A DNA stretch of 64,000 nucleotides from Gemmatimonadota bacterium. Its GTDB lineage: Bacteria > Gemmatimonadota > Gemmatimonadetes > Longimicrobiales > Gaopeijiaceae. The notes under the pieces are model-generated. The model was not told where the DNA came from, did not search any database, and saw only the letters and a program-made list of their open reading frames with translations. Shown one piece after another: positions 36,606-44,446 of this stretch; the stretch's first letter is position 1, and each line of letters begins with the position of its first letter. The stretch covers positions 1-64,000 of the forward strand of contig JAUIKL010000002.1 of assembly GCA_030430625.1 (NCBI GenBank), written 5' to 3'. A program made the position numbers and the translations under genes.

Positions 36606-37406
36606 TCACCCGTAGCGGCCTTCGATGTAGTCCGCCGTCTCCTGCTCGTGGGGTGTCAGGAAGAGCTCCTGAGTCGGCCGGTGCTCGACCATCTTTCCGA
36701 GAAGCATGAACGCGGTCTCCTCACTCGCACGCCGAGCCTGCGCCATGTTGTGCGTCACGATGAGGATCGTGTACTCACCCTTGAGTTCCCACAGGAGACC
36801 CTCGAGCGCATCGGTCGCCTCTGGGTCCAGAGCGGACGTGGGCTCGTCCATCAGGATGACCTTCGGCTTCACGGGCAGGAGCCGTGCGATGCACAGCTTC
36901 TGTTGGGCCTCCAACGACAGTCCCGTGGCCGGTCCGTTGAGCCGGTCCTTGACCTCGTCCCAGAGCAAAACCTGCCGAAGCGCCGTCTCGAGAAGCTCGT
37001 CCTCTTCGATCCGAGTGACTCGCTCACCGGCCCGGTGGATCCGGTGGGCAAAGAGGACGTTGTCGCGAATCGAGAGGGGAAGCGGGTTGGGGCGCTGGAA
37101 CACCATCCCGACCTGGCGACGAAGCTGAGCGAGCTCGACGTCGTCGGCCAACACGTCGTGGCCGTGCACCCGGATGCTTCCGGTCGTGCGCACATAGCTG
37201 CCGAGACGCTCGTTGATCCGGTTCACACTGCGGAGGAGTGTCGACTTCCCGCACCCGGAAGGCCCGATCAGGGCCGTGATCGAGCCGGCCTTCACCTCGA
37301 GGTTCACGTCGAACAGGGCACGGAAGGAGCCGTACCAGAGGCTCACCATGTTCACGGAGATCGCCGAGTCTTCGGGCCGGGGCTGGGGCGCCTTCTGCTC
37401 AGCCAA
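36606..37406 (-). CDS. pstB: phosphate ABC transporter ATPase PstB, copy with degenerate signature motif
   Basis: Protein of 266 residues, the usual PstB length. Walker A 'GPSGCGKST', Q-loop 'MVFQRPNP', Walker B 'VILMDEPTSALDP' and switch His 'VTHNM' are all canonical. The ABC signature, normally LSGGQQQR, is 'LSLEAQQKL'. The upstream ATPase has the opposite pattern of losses, so the two probably form a heterodimer energising PstC/PstA. The start overlaps the end of the other ATPase gene by 8 bases. PstB hydrolyses ATP at the cytoplasmic face to import phosphate. Confidence 0.92.
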   Translation of the reverse strand: MAEQKAPQPRPEDSAISVNMVSLWYGSFRALFDVNLEVKAGSITALIGPSGCGKSTLLRSVNRINERLGSYVRTTGSIRVHGHDVLADDVELAQLRRQVGMVFQRPNPLPLSIRDNVLFAHRIHRAGERVTRIEEDELLETALRQVLLWDEVKDRLNGPATGLSLEAQQKLCIARLLPVKPKVILMDEPTSALDPEATDALEGLLWELKGEYTILIVTHNMAQARRASEETAFMLLGKMVEHRPTQELFLTPHEQETADYIEGRYG

Positions 37407-38145
37407 ACCGTCCCTCCACGTAGTCTCGGGTTCGCTGGTCCTTCACCTCTCCGGTGAACAGTTCCTCGGTCTCTCCGACTTCGACGAGGTCCCCGTTGAG
37501 GAAGAAGGCCGTCCGATCGGCGAGCCGTCGCGCCTGCTGCACGAGGTTGGTGACCATGACGATCGTCATCTCGTCCTTCAGATCGCGAAGGACGTCTTCG
37601 ATCCGCATCGTCGTGACCGGATCCACGGCAATCGAAAACTCGTCGAGGAGGAGGAGCTCGGGCTCCTGCGAGAGGGCCCGCGCGATCGTGAGTCGCTGCT
37701 GCTGACCACCGGACAGAAGGCTCCCCAGGGCGGTGAGCCTGTCCTTCACCTCGTCCCACAACGCAGCCCGTTGGAGGCACCGCTCGACGATCTCGTCGAG
37801 TTTCGACTTCTTCTTCACGCCACGGAGGCGGGGAGAGAGGGCCACGTTGTCGTAGATCGTCATCGGGAGCCCGACGGGCAGGGGGAAGACGACCCCGATC
37901 CGCTGCCGGAGGTTGTACACGTTGCGGATCTGATGGATGTCCCGACCGTTGAAGAGAATGGTCCCCTCGACGGACATCGCCGAATTCTCCTCGTCCATGC
38001 GGTTGAGCGTCCGGAGGAACGAGGTCTTGCCGCTCCCCGCCGGCCCGATGATCCCGAAGACCTCGTTCCGTCGGACATCGAGGTCGACGTTCTCCAGGGC
38101 CACGTCGGACCCGTAACGAATGGTCAGACCCCGCACCGACAGCAT
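37399..38145 (-). CDS. second Pst ATPase with degenerate Q-, B- and H-loops
   Basis: Protein of 248 residues starting 'MLSVRGLTIRYGSDVALENV'. Walker A 'GPAGSGKTS' and signature 'LLSGGQQQRL' are good. The Q-loop Gln is Pro ('GVVFPLPVG'), the segment after Walker B is 'LLLLDEFSIAVDP' instead of DEPTSALDP, and the switch His is Asn ('VMVTNLVQQ'). It keeps PstB-like features ('RTLNRMDEENS', 'DRTAFFLNGDLVEVG'). The start at 38145 has a GAGGGCG site; a GTG at 38181 overlapping the pstA stop is the alternative. It lies between pstA and the second pstB, so it is almost surely part of the phosphate importer. Confidence 0.88.
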   Translation of the reverse strand: MLSVRGLTIRYGSDVALENVDLDVRRNEVFGIIGPAGSGKTSFLRTLNRMDEENSAMSVEGTILFNGRDIHQIRNVYNLRQRIGVVFPLPVGLPMTIYDNVALSPRLRGVKKKSKLDEIVERCLQRAALWDEVKDRLTALGSLLSGGQQQRLTIARALSQEPELLLLDEFSIAVDPVTTMRIEDVLRDLKDEMTIVMVTNLVQQARRLADRTAFFLNGDLVEVGETEELFTGEVKDQRTRDYVEGRFG

Positions 38146-38177
38146 GTGGTCGCCCTCGACGCCGGCAGCCTCCGGAC

Positions 38178-39047
38178 TCACCACTTCTTCTTGCCCCGGA
38201 GGTACATACGGAACGCGATCGATGCAGCGTTCATCAGGAGCACCATCGAGATGAGAACGAGCGCCGTGCCGAACTTGATCTCGTCCGGCATGTTCGGGAC
38301 CGAGTTCGAGATCGTGAAGAGGTGGAGCGACATCGCCATGGTCGGCTCGAGCACCCCGGCCGGGAGGAACGGCAGGAAGGTGACCGCCCCGGTGAACATG
38401 ATCGGGGCAGTTTCTCCCGCCGACCGCGACACCTCGAGAATCACACCCGTCAGGATCCCGCTGATCGCGTTGGGCAGAACGACACGTCGGATCGTCTCCC
38501 AACGCGTCGCCCCCATGTTCCAGCACGCCTCGCGGAAGGCCATCGGAACAGCCTGGAGAGCCTCCCGGGTCGAGACGATCACGACCGGGAGCGTCATGAT
38601 GGCCAACGTCAGCGAGGCCGCGAGGATGCTGATCCCGAATCGGAAAAAGACGACGAACGCGCCCACACCGAAGAGGGCGTGCACGATCGAGGGCACACCG
38701 GCCAGGTTGATGATCGCGAGGTTGATCAGCCTCGTCAGCAGGTTGTCCGGAGCGTACTCCGACAGGTAGATGGCGGCGGCCACGCCGATCGGAACCGACG
38801 CGAGGAGCGCCACGACCACGAGCCAGATCGTTCCGACGAGTGGGAAGAGAATCCCGCCCTGTCGTCCCTGATCGGACGGCGGGGTGAACAGGAAGTCGAA
38901 GCTGACTGCCGGACCGCCCTCACGGATGAGCAACGCCAGGATGATCAGGACCGGCGCCACCAGAAGGACCGTCATCAGCCCGAAGAGGACGCGAAAGAGG
39001 AACTCGACCCGCCGGTTCCTCTCGTTGAGCGCGGTCGCCTGGAACAT
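38178..39047 (-). CDS. pstA: phosphate ABC transporter permease PstA
   Basis: Protein of 289 residues with about six membrane helices (for example 'LFGLMTVLLVAPVLIILALLI' and 'LVLISMVLLMNAASIAFRMYL'). The cytoplasmic coupling loop 'EALQAVPMAFREACWNMGATRWETIRRVVLPNAISGILTGVIL' region matches the EAA motif of importer permeases, and 'SAGETAPIMFTG' is typical of PstA. It begins 2 bases after the pstC stop. It forms the phosphate channel with PstC. Confidence 0.95.
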   Translation of the reverse strand: MFQATALNERNRRVEFLFRVLFGLMTVLLVAPVLIILALLIREGGPAVSFDFLFTPPSDQGRQGGILFPLVGTIWLVVVALLASVPIGVAAAIYLSEYAPDNLLTRLINLAIINLAGVPSIVHALFGVGAFVVFFRFGISILAASLTLAIMTLPVVIVSTREALQAVPMAFREACWNMGATRWETIRRVVLPNAISGILTGVILEVSRSAGETAPIMFTGAVTFLPFLPAGVLEPTMAMSLHLFTISNSVPNMPDEIKFGTALVLISMVLLMNAASIAFRMYLRGKKKW

Positions 39048-39049
39048 CG

Positions 39050-39979
39050 TCAGCCTCGGGGCGCGCCACGGCGGACGGCGAAGTCCGCGGCGAGGTTGAT
39101 GAGGAAGGTGATCACGAAGAGGAAGATCCCGAGCGTGAAGAGTGCCTGATAGTGCTCGGAGCCCCGCGGTGCGTCACCGAGCTCGGCGGCGATCGTGGCC
39201 GTGAGGGCTCGGACGGAGTCGAAGGGGGAGGTGGGGATGTTGATGGCGTGCCCACTCGCCATCAAAACGGCCATCGTCTCCCCGAAACCTCGACCCACCC
39301 CGAGGAGGAGGGCCGCCACCAGTCCGTTGCGACCGGCCGGGAGGACGACTTGCCACACCACCTGCCACCGGGTCGCACCCATGGCCTCCGCGGCTTCCCG
39401 GTAGCTGTCGGGGACAGCCTTCAACGCGTCCTCGGCGATCGTCGTCATGATCGGGGCCGCCATGAGGCCCAGGATCACGCCCGAGTTGAGCACCCCGACC
39501 CCGACGGGTTGATCGAAGGTGTCGATGATGAGCGGGCTCATGATCGAGAGCCCGATGAAACCCCACACGACCGACGGAATCGCGGCCAGGAGTTCGACCA
39601 GCACCTTCAAGCCCTCTCGCGTCCGCCCGGTCGCGAATTCGGCGATGAAGATCGCCGCGCCCAGGGAGAACGGGACCGCCACCAGCATCGCCAGCCCGGT
39701 CACTGCTGCCGTTCCGGCTATCAGAGCGAGCGCGCCGTAACGAGGGTTGTTCTCCGATGTGGGTCGCCACTCGATCGAGGTGAGGAACTCGCCGATGTCG
39801 AGTGTCCCGAAGACGAAGCCGAAGCCCTCGCGAGAGATGAAGACGAAGATCCCCATGACGAAGACGATGGCGGACACACCGCCGACGAAGACGAGGCCGC
39901 CCACGGCCTTGTCGACGTACCACGACCGACCCCGGTGATCGAGGTCGACCTTTGCGATGGACCCGCTGTCAGCGGGCAT
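39050..39979 (-). CDS. pstC: phosphate ABC transporter permease PstC
   Basis: Protein of 309 residues with about six membrane helices ('LVFVGGVSAIVFVMGIFVFI', 'LLAAIPSVVWGFIGLSIM'). The PstC/PstA-type coupling loop 'DALKAVPDSYREAAEAMGATRW' and 'GRGFGETMAVLMASGHA' are present. The first codons lie inside the end of the PhoU-fusion gene (11-base overlap), and the pstA start follows 2 bases after the stop. Partner of PstA in the membrane channel. Confidence 0.95.
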   Translation of the reverse strand: MPADSGSIAKVDLDHRGRSWYVDKAVGGLVFVGGVSAIVFVMGIFVFISREGFGFVFGTLDIGEFLTSIEWRPTSENNPRYGALALIAGTAAVTGLAMLVAVPFSLGAAIFIAEFATGRTREGLKVLVELLAAIPSVVWGFIGLSIMSPLIIDTFDQPVGVGVLNSGVILGLMAAPIMTTIAEDALKAVPDSYREAAEAMGATRWQVVWQVVLPAGRNGLVAALLLGVGRGFGETMAVLMASGHAINIPTSPFDSVRALTATIAAELGDAPRGSEHYQALFTLGIFLFVITFLINLAADFAVRRGAPRG

Positions 39980-41033
39980 CCGGACCTGCCAACGTCTTCA
40001 TGAGGTCCTGGACCCGGACCACGATCTCCTTGTACAGGGACTCGAAGTCCTCGTGCTCCTGCATGTCCCACTCGACCACCGTCGTCCTGTACGGGACGTG
40101 GCCCAGGCGCGCCCGCTCTCCCTCGCCGAGCACCACGACGACGTGATAGTGCTGCGGGCGATCGGTCAGAGACTCCAACCGGCTCGGTGCGGCCAGGGTC
40201 ACGTCGACGCCCCGGTCGTCCATGAGTTCGACGAGGCGGGGATCCAGCCGCTCCTTCGGGGCCCAGCCCGCGCTATCGTAACGCCCGCTTTCGGGGAACG
40301 CCTTCCTTGCGTACGCCTCGGCCATCTGGCTTCCGACGGCGTTGTCGGCATCGACGAAGAGGATCCGGTGGACCCGAGGGGGTGCCTCCTTACCCGACTG
40401 CACGAACGCCGTCTGCTCCGAGATGTTCTCGGCCTGCTCGGCGACACGCTTGATCAGGTTGATGATCCTGAGCAGCCCGAAGATGTCTCGAAGTGATGCC
40501 TTCTCTTCCTCGGCCGCCCGCAAGAGCTCCGCCATCACCGTCTCCAGGGTGAAGTCGGTCTTGTCGGCCATCCCGTAGGCCCTCCGCGCCGCCTCGACGT
40601 CACCGTCGTGGAACGCTTCGATGGCCTGGGCGAGCGTAACGCGAGCCTGCTGCCCGATCAGTTCGATGTCACGACCGACCGCCGCGGGCGGCGGCCCCGA
40701 CAGGCGCGCGACCTCACGTCCGATCGAGTCCGCATAGTCACCGACGCGTTCGAGCGCGACGTCGAGCCGGAGCACACCGGACGCGAAGCGGAGGTGCCCC
40801 GCGCTCGGGGCATGCCGAACGATGAATGCGTGACACAGTCGGTCGATCTGGTGGATTCGTCGGTTGACCTGGCGATCACCGAGGACGACACGGGCCGCCA
40901 GATTCCGATCGACCGTGATCAGCGCGGTGATCGCATCGTGGACCTGGTCTTCGACCAGGCTGCATACCGTCTTGAGCTTGCGACGGATCTCGTCTAGATC
41001 CGCCTCCATCCGCTCTTCGTAGTGGGAACTCAT
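39969..41033 (-). CDS. phoU: PhoU fused to a low-molecular-weight phosphatase-like pseudoenzyme domain
   Basis: Protein of 354 residues. Residues about 1-215 are a PhoU domain of two three-helix bundles ('YEERMEADLDEIRRKLKTV', 'ALERVGDYADSIGREV', 'INLIKRVAEQAENISEQ'), the negative regulator linking Pst to phosphate signalling. Residues about 222-345 have the low-molecular-weight protein tyrosine phosphatase/arsenate reductase fold ('HRILFVDADNAVGSQMAEAYARKAFP'). The catalytic loop, normally V-C-x-x-N-x-C-R-S, is 'VDADNAVGS': Cys is Asp and Arg is Gly. The late Asp-Pro motif is 'WDMQEHEDF'. The domain is therefore probably inactive and may bind phosphate or a protein. It lies between pstS and pstC and overlaps pstC. 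Confidence 0.9.
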   Translation of the reverse strand: MSSHYEERMEADLDEIRRKLKTVCSLVEDQVHDAITALITVDRNLAARVVLGDRQVNRRIHQIDRLCHAFIVRHAPSAGHLRFASGVLRLDVALERVGDYADSIGREVARLSGPPPAAVGRDIELIGQQARVTLAQAIEAFHDGDVEAARRAYGMADKTDFTLETVMAELLRAAEEEKASLRDIFGLLRIINLIKRVAEQAENISEQTAFVQSGKEAPPRVHRILFVDADNAVGSQMAEAYARKAFPESGRYDSAGWAPKERLDPRLVELMDDRGVDVTLAAPSRLESLTDRPQHYHVVVVLGEGERARLGHVPYRTTVVEWDMQEHEDFESLYKEIVVRVQDLMKTLAGPDAR

Positions 41034-41045
41034 CGTATCGACCCC

Positions 41046-41909
41046 TCAGCCGCAGTCGACCTCGACCGCCGGCGCGTACCCCATGTCACTGATGATACAC
41101 TGACCCTCGGGTCCAAGAATCCAGTCCATGTAAGCTCCCACCGCTCCCTCGGGCGTGCCGGCGGTGTACATGAAGAGCGGGCGGGCGATCGGGTAGCTAC
41201 CGTCGACGGCCGTCTGCACCGTGGCGGTCACACACGCACCACCGTCGACGACGACGCAGGGCATGGCGATGTGCTCTGTGGCGTACGCGAGACCGGAGTA
41301 CCCGATGGCACACGGGGTCTGCTCGACCAGCTCCACGACCTCCGAGGACCCGTTCATGTCCCGGGAGCCGAGCTTGAACTCGGACTCTCCGAGGACGGCT
41401 TCCCGGAAGTAGGCGTACGTGCCGGAGTTGTTCTGCCGGCTGACCCGAATGATCTCGTCACTCTGACAACCCGGGACCGAAACACCCACATCACTCCACG
41501 ACTCCAGGGTTCCGTCCTCACCGAAGATGCCTCTGAGCTGGCCCAGGGTGATCTCGGTCAGTGGATTGTCGGGATGGAGGAAGATCGCGAGCGCGTCGTA
41601 GCCGACGATGTGCTCGATCGGGTCCGTACCACCCTCGCGGGCCGAGGCGATTTCGCTCTCCCGCATGGCGCGACTCGAGTTCGCGATGTCGATCGTGCCG
41701 TTGATCATCGACGAGATCCCGGTCCCCGACCCTCCACCACTCACGGCCACGGCCACGTTGGGGGCGATCTCGCGATAACGCTCAGCCCACGCCTGTGCGA
41801 CGTTGACGAGCGTATCAGATCCGCGGTTCTGAATGACGGTGCGGTCCCCCGCACCCCCACAGGCCAGGGTAAGCAGGATCACGGACATCAGGGGGGTGCG
41901 TCGCTTCAC
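41046..41909 (-). CDS. pstS: phosphate-binding protein PstS
   Basis: Protein of 287 residues from a GTG at 41909 with a GGAGGAG ribosome binding site; the track ORF runs further upstream without support. The lipoprotein-like start 'MSVILLTLACGG' suggests anchoring outside the inner membrane. Phosphate-binding segments are 'IQNRGSDTL', 'SGGGSGTGISSMINGTIDIANSSRAM' region and 'RQNNSGTYAYF'. It delivers phosphate to PstCA. Four Cys in the mature part (PGCQS, TPCAIG, MPCVVV, GACVTA) could form disulfides. First gene of the phosphate operon, 12 bases before the PhoU fusion. Confidence 0.93.
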   Translation of the reverse strand: MKRRTPLMSVILLTLACGGAGDRTVIQNRGSDTLVNVAQAWAERYREIAPNVAVAVSGGGSGTGISSMINGTIDIANSSRAMRESEIASAREGGTDPIEHIVGYDALAIFLHPDNPLTEITLGQLRGIFGEDGTLESWSDVGVSVPGCQSDEIIRVSRQNNSGTYAYFREAVLGESEFKLGSRDMNGSSEVVELVEQTPCAIGYSGLAYATEHIAMPCVVVDGGACVTATVQTAVDGSYPIARPLFMYTAGTPEGAVGAYMDWILGPEGQCIISDMGYAPAVEVDCG

Positions 41910-41937
41910 TCGGCTCCTCCGTTCGTGGGGCGCGGCA

Positions 41938-41969
41938 AGAATATCACACAGCGAGACATGAATGTCACA
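41938..41969 (-). promoter_or_regulatory. candidate pstS promoter with repeated TGTGAxATTC element
   Basis: On the minus strand TGTGACATTC and TGTGATATTC recur 21 bases apart with a TGTC between them, so TGT recurs at offsets 0, 11 and 21. This resembles the 11-base spacing of PhoB boxes. The same bases could instead be a core promoter (TGACAT, 18 bases, TATTCT). The end is 28 bases from the pstS start codon, which favours the core-promoter reading. Both readings come from pattern likeness only. Confidence 0.35.
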
Positions 41970-42051
41970 CGCGAGCACACCGGCCGCCCTTGCCAGCCGT
42001 CCATCACCCACGGCACAATCCGCTCACTCACCTCAGCCACCGAGTACGACT

Positions 42052-42849
42052 ATGCGCCTTCTGGTTACAGCCGCCCTTCTCGTGTGCGCGTCGGCCACGC
42101 CGCTCGCCGCCCAGATCCTCCCCTCCGTATTCCTCGAGGAGTTGACGTGGACCGAGGTCCGCGACGCGATCGACTCCGGGACGACGACGATCATCATCCC
42201 CACGGCGGGGACGGAACAGAACGGACCGCACATGGTCCTGGGCAAGCACAAGTTCATCATCAACCACGCGTCGGCCATGATCGCGCGTGAGTTGGGTAAC
42301 GCCCTCGTCGCCCCTGTGGTGACCTACGTGCCCGAGGGAGACGTGAACAACCCCACCCGAGGACACATGTCCAAGGCCGGGACGATCACCCTTCCCGAGG
42401 AGTACTACATGAAGCTCCTCGAGTACGCCGCGCGCAGCCTCGAAGTCCACGGCTTCACCGACATCGTCATGATCGGTGACAGCGGCGGGAACCAGAACGG
42501 GATGGAGCAGGTCGCCAACATGTTGAACGAGGAGTGGGGTGCCGGCGGCGCTCGGGTCCACTTCGTCGGTGACTACTACGGCAACAACGGATTCCGCGAG
42601 TGGCTGATCGAGCAGGGCGAGACGCCCGAGACGATCGGGGGCCATGCCGGCATCTCGGACACGTCCCAGCTCCTCGCGGTCGATCCGCGCCACATCCGCA
42701 CGGACAAGCTGGCTCCGCGAGGCGGCGGACCGGACAGCGGTGTGTCCGGTGATCCGACGCGCGCTTCGGTCGAGCGCGGCGTCATGGGAATCCAGTTCAA
42801 GGTCGACGCGGCCCTGAACCAGATCCGCGCCTTGATGGGCAACCAGTAG
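42052..42849 (+). CDS. secreted creatininase-family protein with altered metal ligands
   Basis: Protein of 265 residues with a signal peptide (MRLLVTAALLVCASATPLAAQ) from the ATG at 42052. The creatininase fold is recognisable from 'TTIIIPTAGTEQNGPHMVLGKHKF' and 'VMIGDSGGNQNGMEQVANML'. In active creatininases these read EQHGPHLPL.TD and N-x-HGGN, where Glu, His, Asp and His bind metal; here the His positions are Asn and Ser and the Asp position is His. It may bind metal differently or not be an amidohydrolase. It is divergent from pstS and followed by a strong terminator. Confidence 0.8.
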   Translation: MRLLVTAALLVCASATPLAAQILPSVFLEELTWTEVRDAIDSGTTTIIIPTAGTEQNGPHMVLGKHKFIINHASAMIARELGNALVAPVVTYVPEGDVNNPTRGHMSKAGTITLPEEYYMKLLEYAARSLEVHGFTDIVMIGDSGGNQNGMEQVANMLNEEWGAGGARVHFVGDYYGNNGFREWLIEQGETPETIGGHAGISDTSQLLAVDPRHIRTDKLAPRGGGPDSGVSGDPTRASVERGVMGIQFKVDAALNQIRALMGNQ

Positions 42850-42873
42850 CCCCGGGCCGGCCACGCAGTCCCG

Positions 42874-42925
42874 AACGGCCGGGAGCGCCGCGCTGACACG
42901 CGCGGTCGCTCCCGGCCGTTTCCTT
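42874..42925. terminator. bidirectional rho-independent terminator
   Basis: A 20-base arm (42874-42893, starting AACGGCCGGGAGCG) pairs with 42900-42920 with a single bulged T and a 6-base loop, followed on the plus strand by TCCTTG. On the minus strand the mirror stem ends in AA-TT pairs. It lies between the creatininase-like gene and the convergent serine hydrolase gene and should stop both transcripts. Confidence 0.75.
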
Positions 42926-42926
42926 G

Positions 42927-44318
42927 TCAGCCCCCGGTTCGGCGGAGCCGATACAAACCGGAGATGGCGTCCACATCGAGCCTTCCTGCTTCCGGGGCGA
43001 ACGTGTAGGTCGTCCGGCCTTCCTCCCACACCCAACCGCCCCGGTACCGGAGGGTGGAGGGCTCGGAGAGCGATCCGTCGCCCTGGATCCGGCGAAGCGT
43101 GAGATCACGTCCCTCGGCCTCGATCACCAGAGACACCGTCGCCCCCCTTCCCTCGCCTGTGAACTCACCGGTGATCCGGGACAGGTCACGCGTGACGGCT
43201 GGCTCGACCGACTCGACGCGCGGGCCGAGGACCGCTTCCGCGAGCTGGTCCGCCAGCTCCCCCGGACCGACCGGACCCGTCCCGTTCTGGAGCACGACGA
43301 CGGAGAGCCGTTCGTCCGGGTAGTAGTCGAGAGACGACAGGAAACCGTTGATCCCGCCACCGTGGGACAGAACCCTGCGATCACCGTCGACGAACACCGA
43401 AATCCCCTTCGCGTACCGCGTCGGGGTCCCGTCGTTCAGGGGCTCCGCGGTGATCAGCGACCGATACGAGGCCGGGGAGAGGATCTCCCCTTCGTGCACG
43501 GCCCGATTCCACCGAACCAGATCCTCGACCGTCGAGCAGAGGGACCCGGCCGCGTAGGGCCATGTGTGATCCAGGTATCGGGCCCGAATCACTTCATCCG
43601 GTCCGATGGCATCGTAGCCGTGCGCCCGCCGACTCCGCACACGCGCTTCGCTGCAGTAGTACGAGTCGACCATACCCGCAGGCGCGAAGAGGCGCTCCCG
43701 GACGAAGTCTTCGTAGCTCAGCCCCGAAACCGCTTCGATGATCAGGCCGAGGAAGAAGTAACCCGAGTTGTTGTAGATCAGGGCTTCACCGGGCTCGAAC
43801 TGGAACGGCTCCGCCTCGACGAGACGCACCAGAGTGTCCCGCGGCAGGTCCAGCGGCGTCAGCTCGCCGAAGAAGGGAAGTTCGGTGTAGCCGCGAATCC
43901 CGGAGGTGTGATCGAGGAGGCGGCGAACCGACACCTCTCTCCCGCGAAGATCGTAGTCGATGTATCGGTCGAAGCTGGCTTCGAGATCGATCCGGCCCTC
44001 TTCGGCCAGAAGCAGGACGGCCGCCGCGGTGAACTGCTTCGTGACCGATCCGATCTCGTAGCTCGCGTGCCCATCGGTAGGGGTCGCGACGTCCCACTCG
44101 AGGTCGACCCATCCGTACCCCCGTTGGAGAATCACCTCGTCTCCCCGGACCACCGCTACGGAAACTCCGGGAACGATGGGACTGTCGACATGTGCTCGAG
44201 CCAGCGAGTCGAGCGTCTCCTCCAGAGCCGGGGCAGCGACCTGAGCTGCGACGGGTGCAGCGGCGGGCACGGCCGCGGCCAGGAAGAAGAGGGGCGCCAC
44301 CATGGTCCATCGCCTCAC
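42927..44318 (-). CDS. serine beta-lactamase-like hydrolase (class C / DD-peptidase family)
   Basis: Protein of 463 residues from a GTG at 44318 with a GGAGG ribosome binding site, giving the signal peptide 'MVAPLFFLAAAVPAAAPVAAQ'. The three family motifs are present: SxxK as 'SVTK' (Ser91, Lys94), YxN as 'YNNSGY', and HxG as 'SHGGGINGF'. A C-terminal beta-barrel-like domain of about 110 residues ('RITGEFTGEGRGATVSLVIE') follows. Such proteins act on peptides, esters or D-amino-acid peptides outside the cytoplasm; beta-lactamase activity cannot be assumed. Confidence 0.88.
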   Translation of the reverse strand: MRRWTMVAPLFFLAAAVPAAAPVAAQVAAPALEETLDSLARAHVDSPIVPGVSVAVVRGDEVILQRGYGWVDLEWDVATPTDGHASYEIGSVTKQFTAAAVLLLAEEGRIDLEASFDRYIDYDLRGREVSVRRLLDHTSGIRGYTELPFFGELTPLDLPRDTLVRLVEAEPFQFEPGEALIYNNSGYFFLGLIIEAVSGLSYEDFVRERLFAPAGMVDSYYCSEARVRSRRAHGYDAIGPDEVIRARYLDHTWPYAAGSLCSTVEDLVRWNRAVHEGEILSPASYRSLITAEPLNDGTPTRYAKGISVFVDGDRRVLSHGGGINGFLSSLDYYPDERLSVVVLQNGTGPVGPGELADQLAEAVLGPRVESVEPAVTRDLSRITGEFTGEGRGATVSLVIEAEGRDLTLRRIQGDGSLSEPSTLRYRGGWVWEEGRTTYTFAPEAGRLDVDAISGLYRLRRTGG

Positions 44319-44446
44319 ACCGCACCTCCGCTCCGAGGTTTCGCTCGCCCCGCGAGGGCTCACCCCATCGATCATGCTTCGGACCGCGCCCAACCACCAC
44401 CCTGGACATCGTTGACCTCGCACGGCGGGGCGTGGGATCATACCAG

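Noticed and set aside
36606-37406. Possible pseudogene status of the LSLEAQ-type PstB
   Set aside because: The frame is intact, all other motifs are canonical and the gene overlaps its neighbour in a compact operon, so specialised function fits better than decay.
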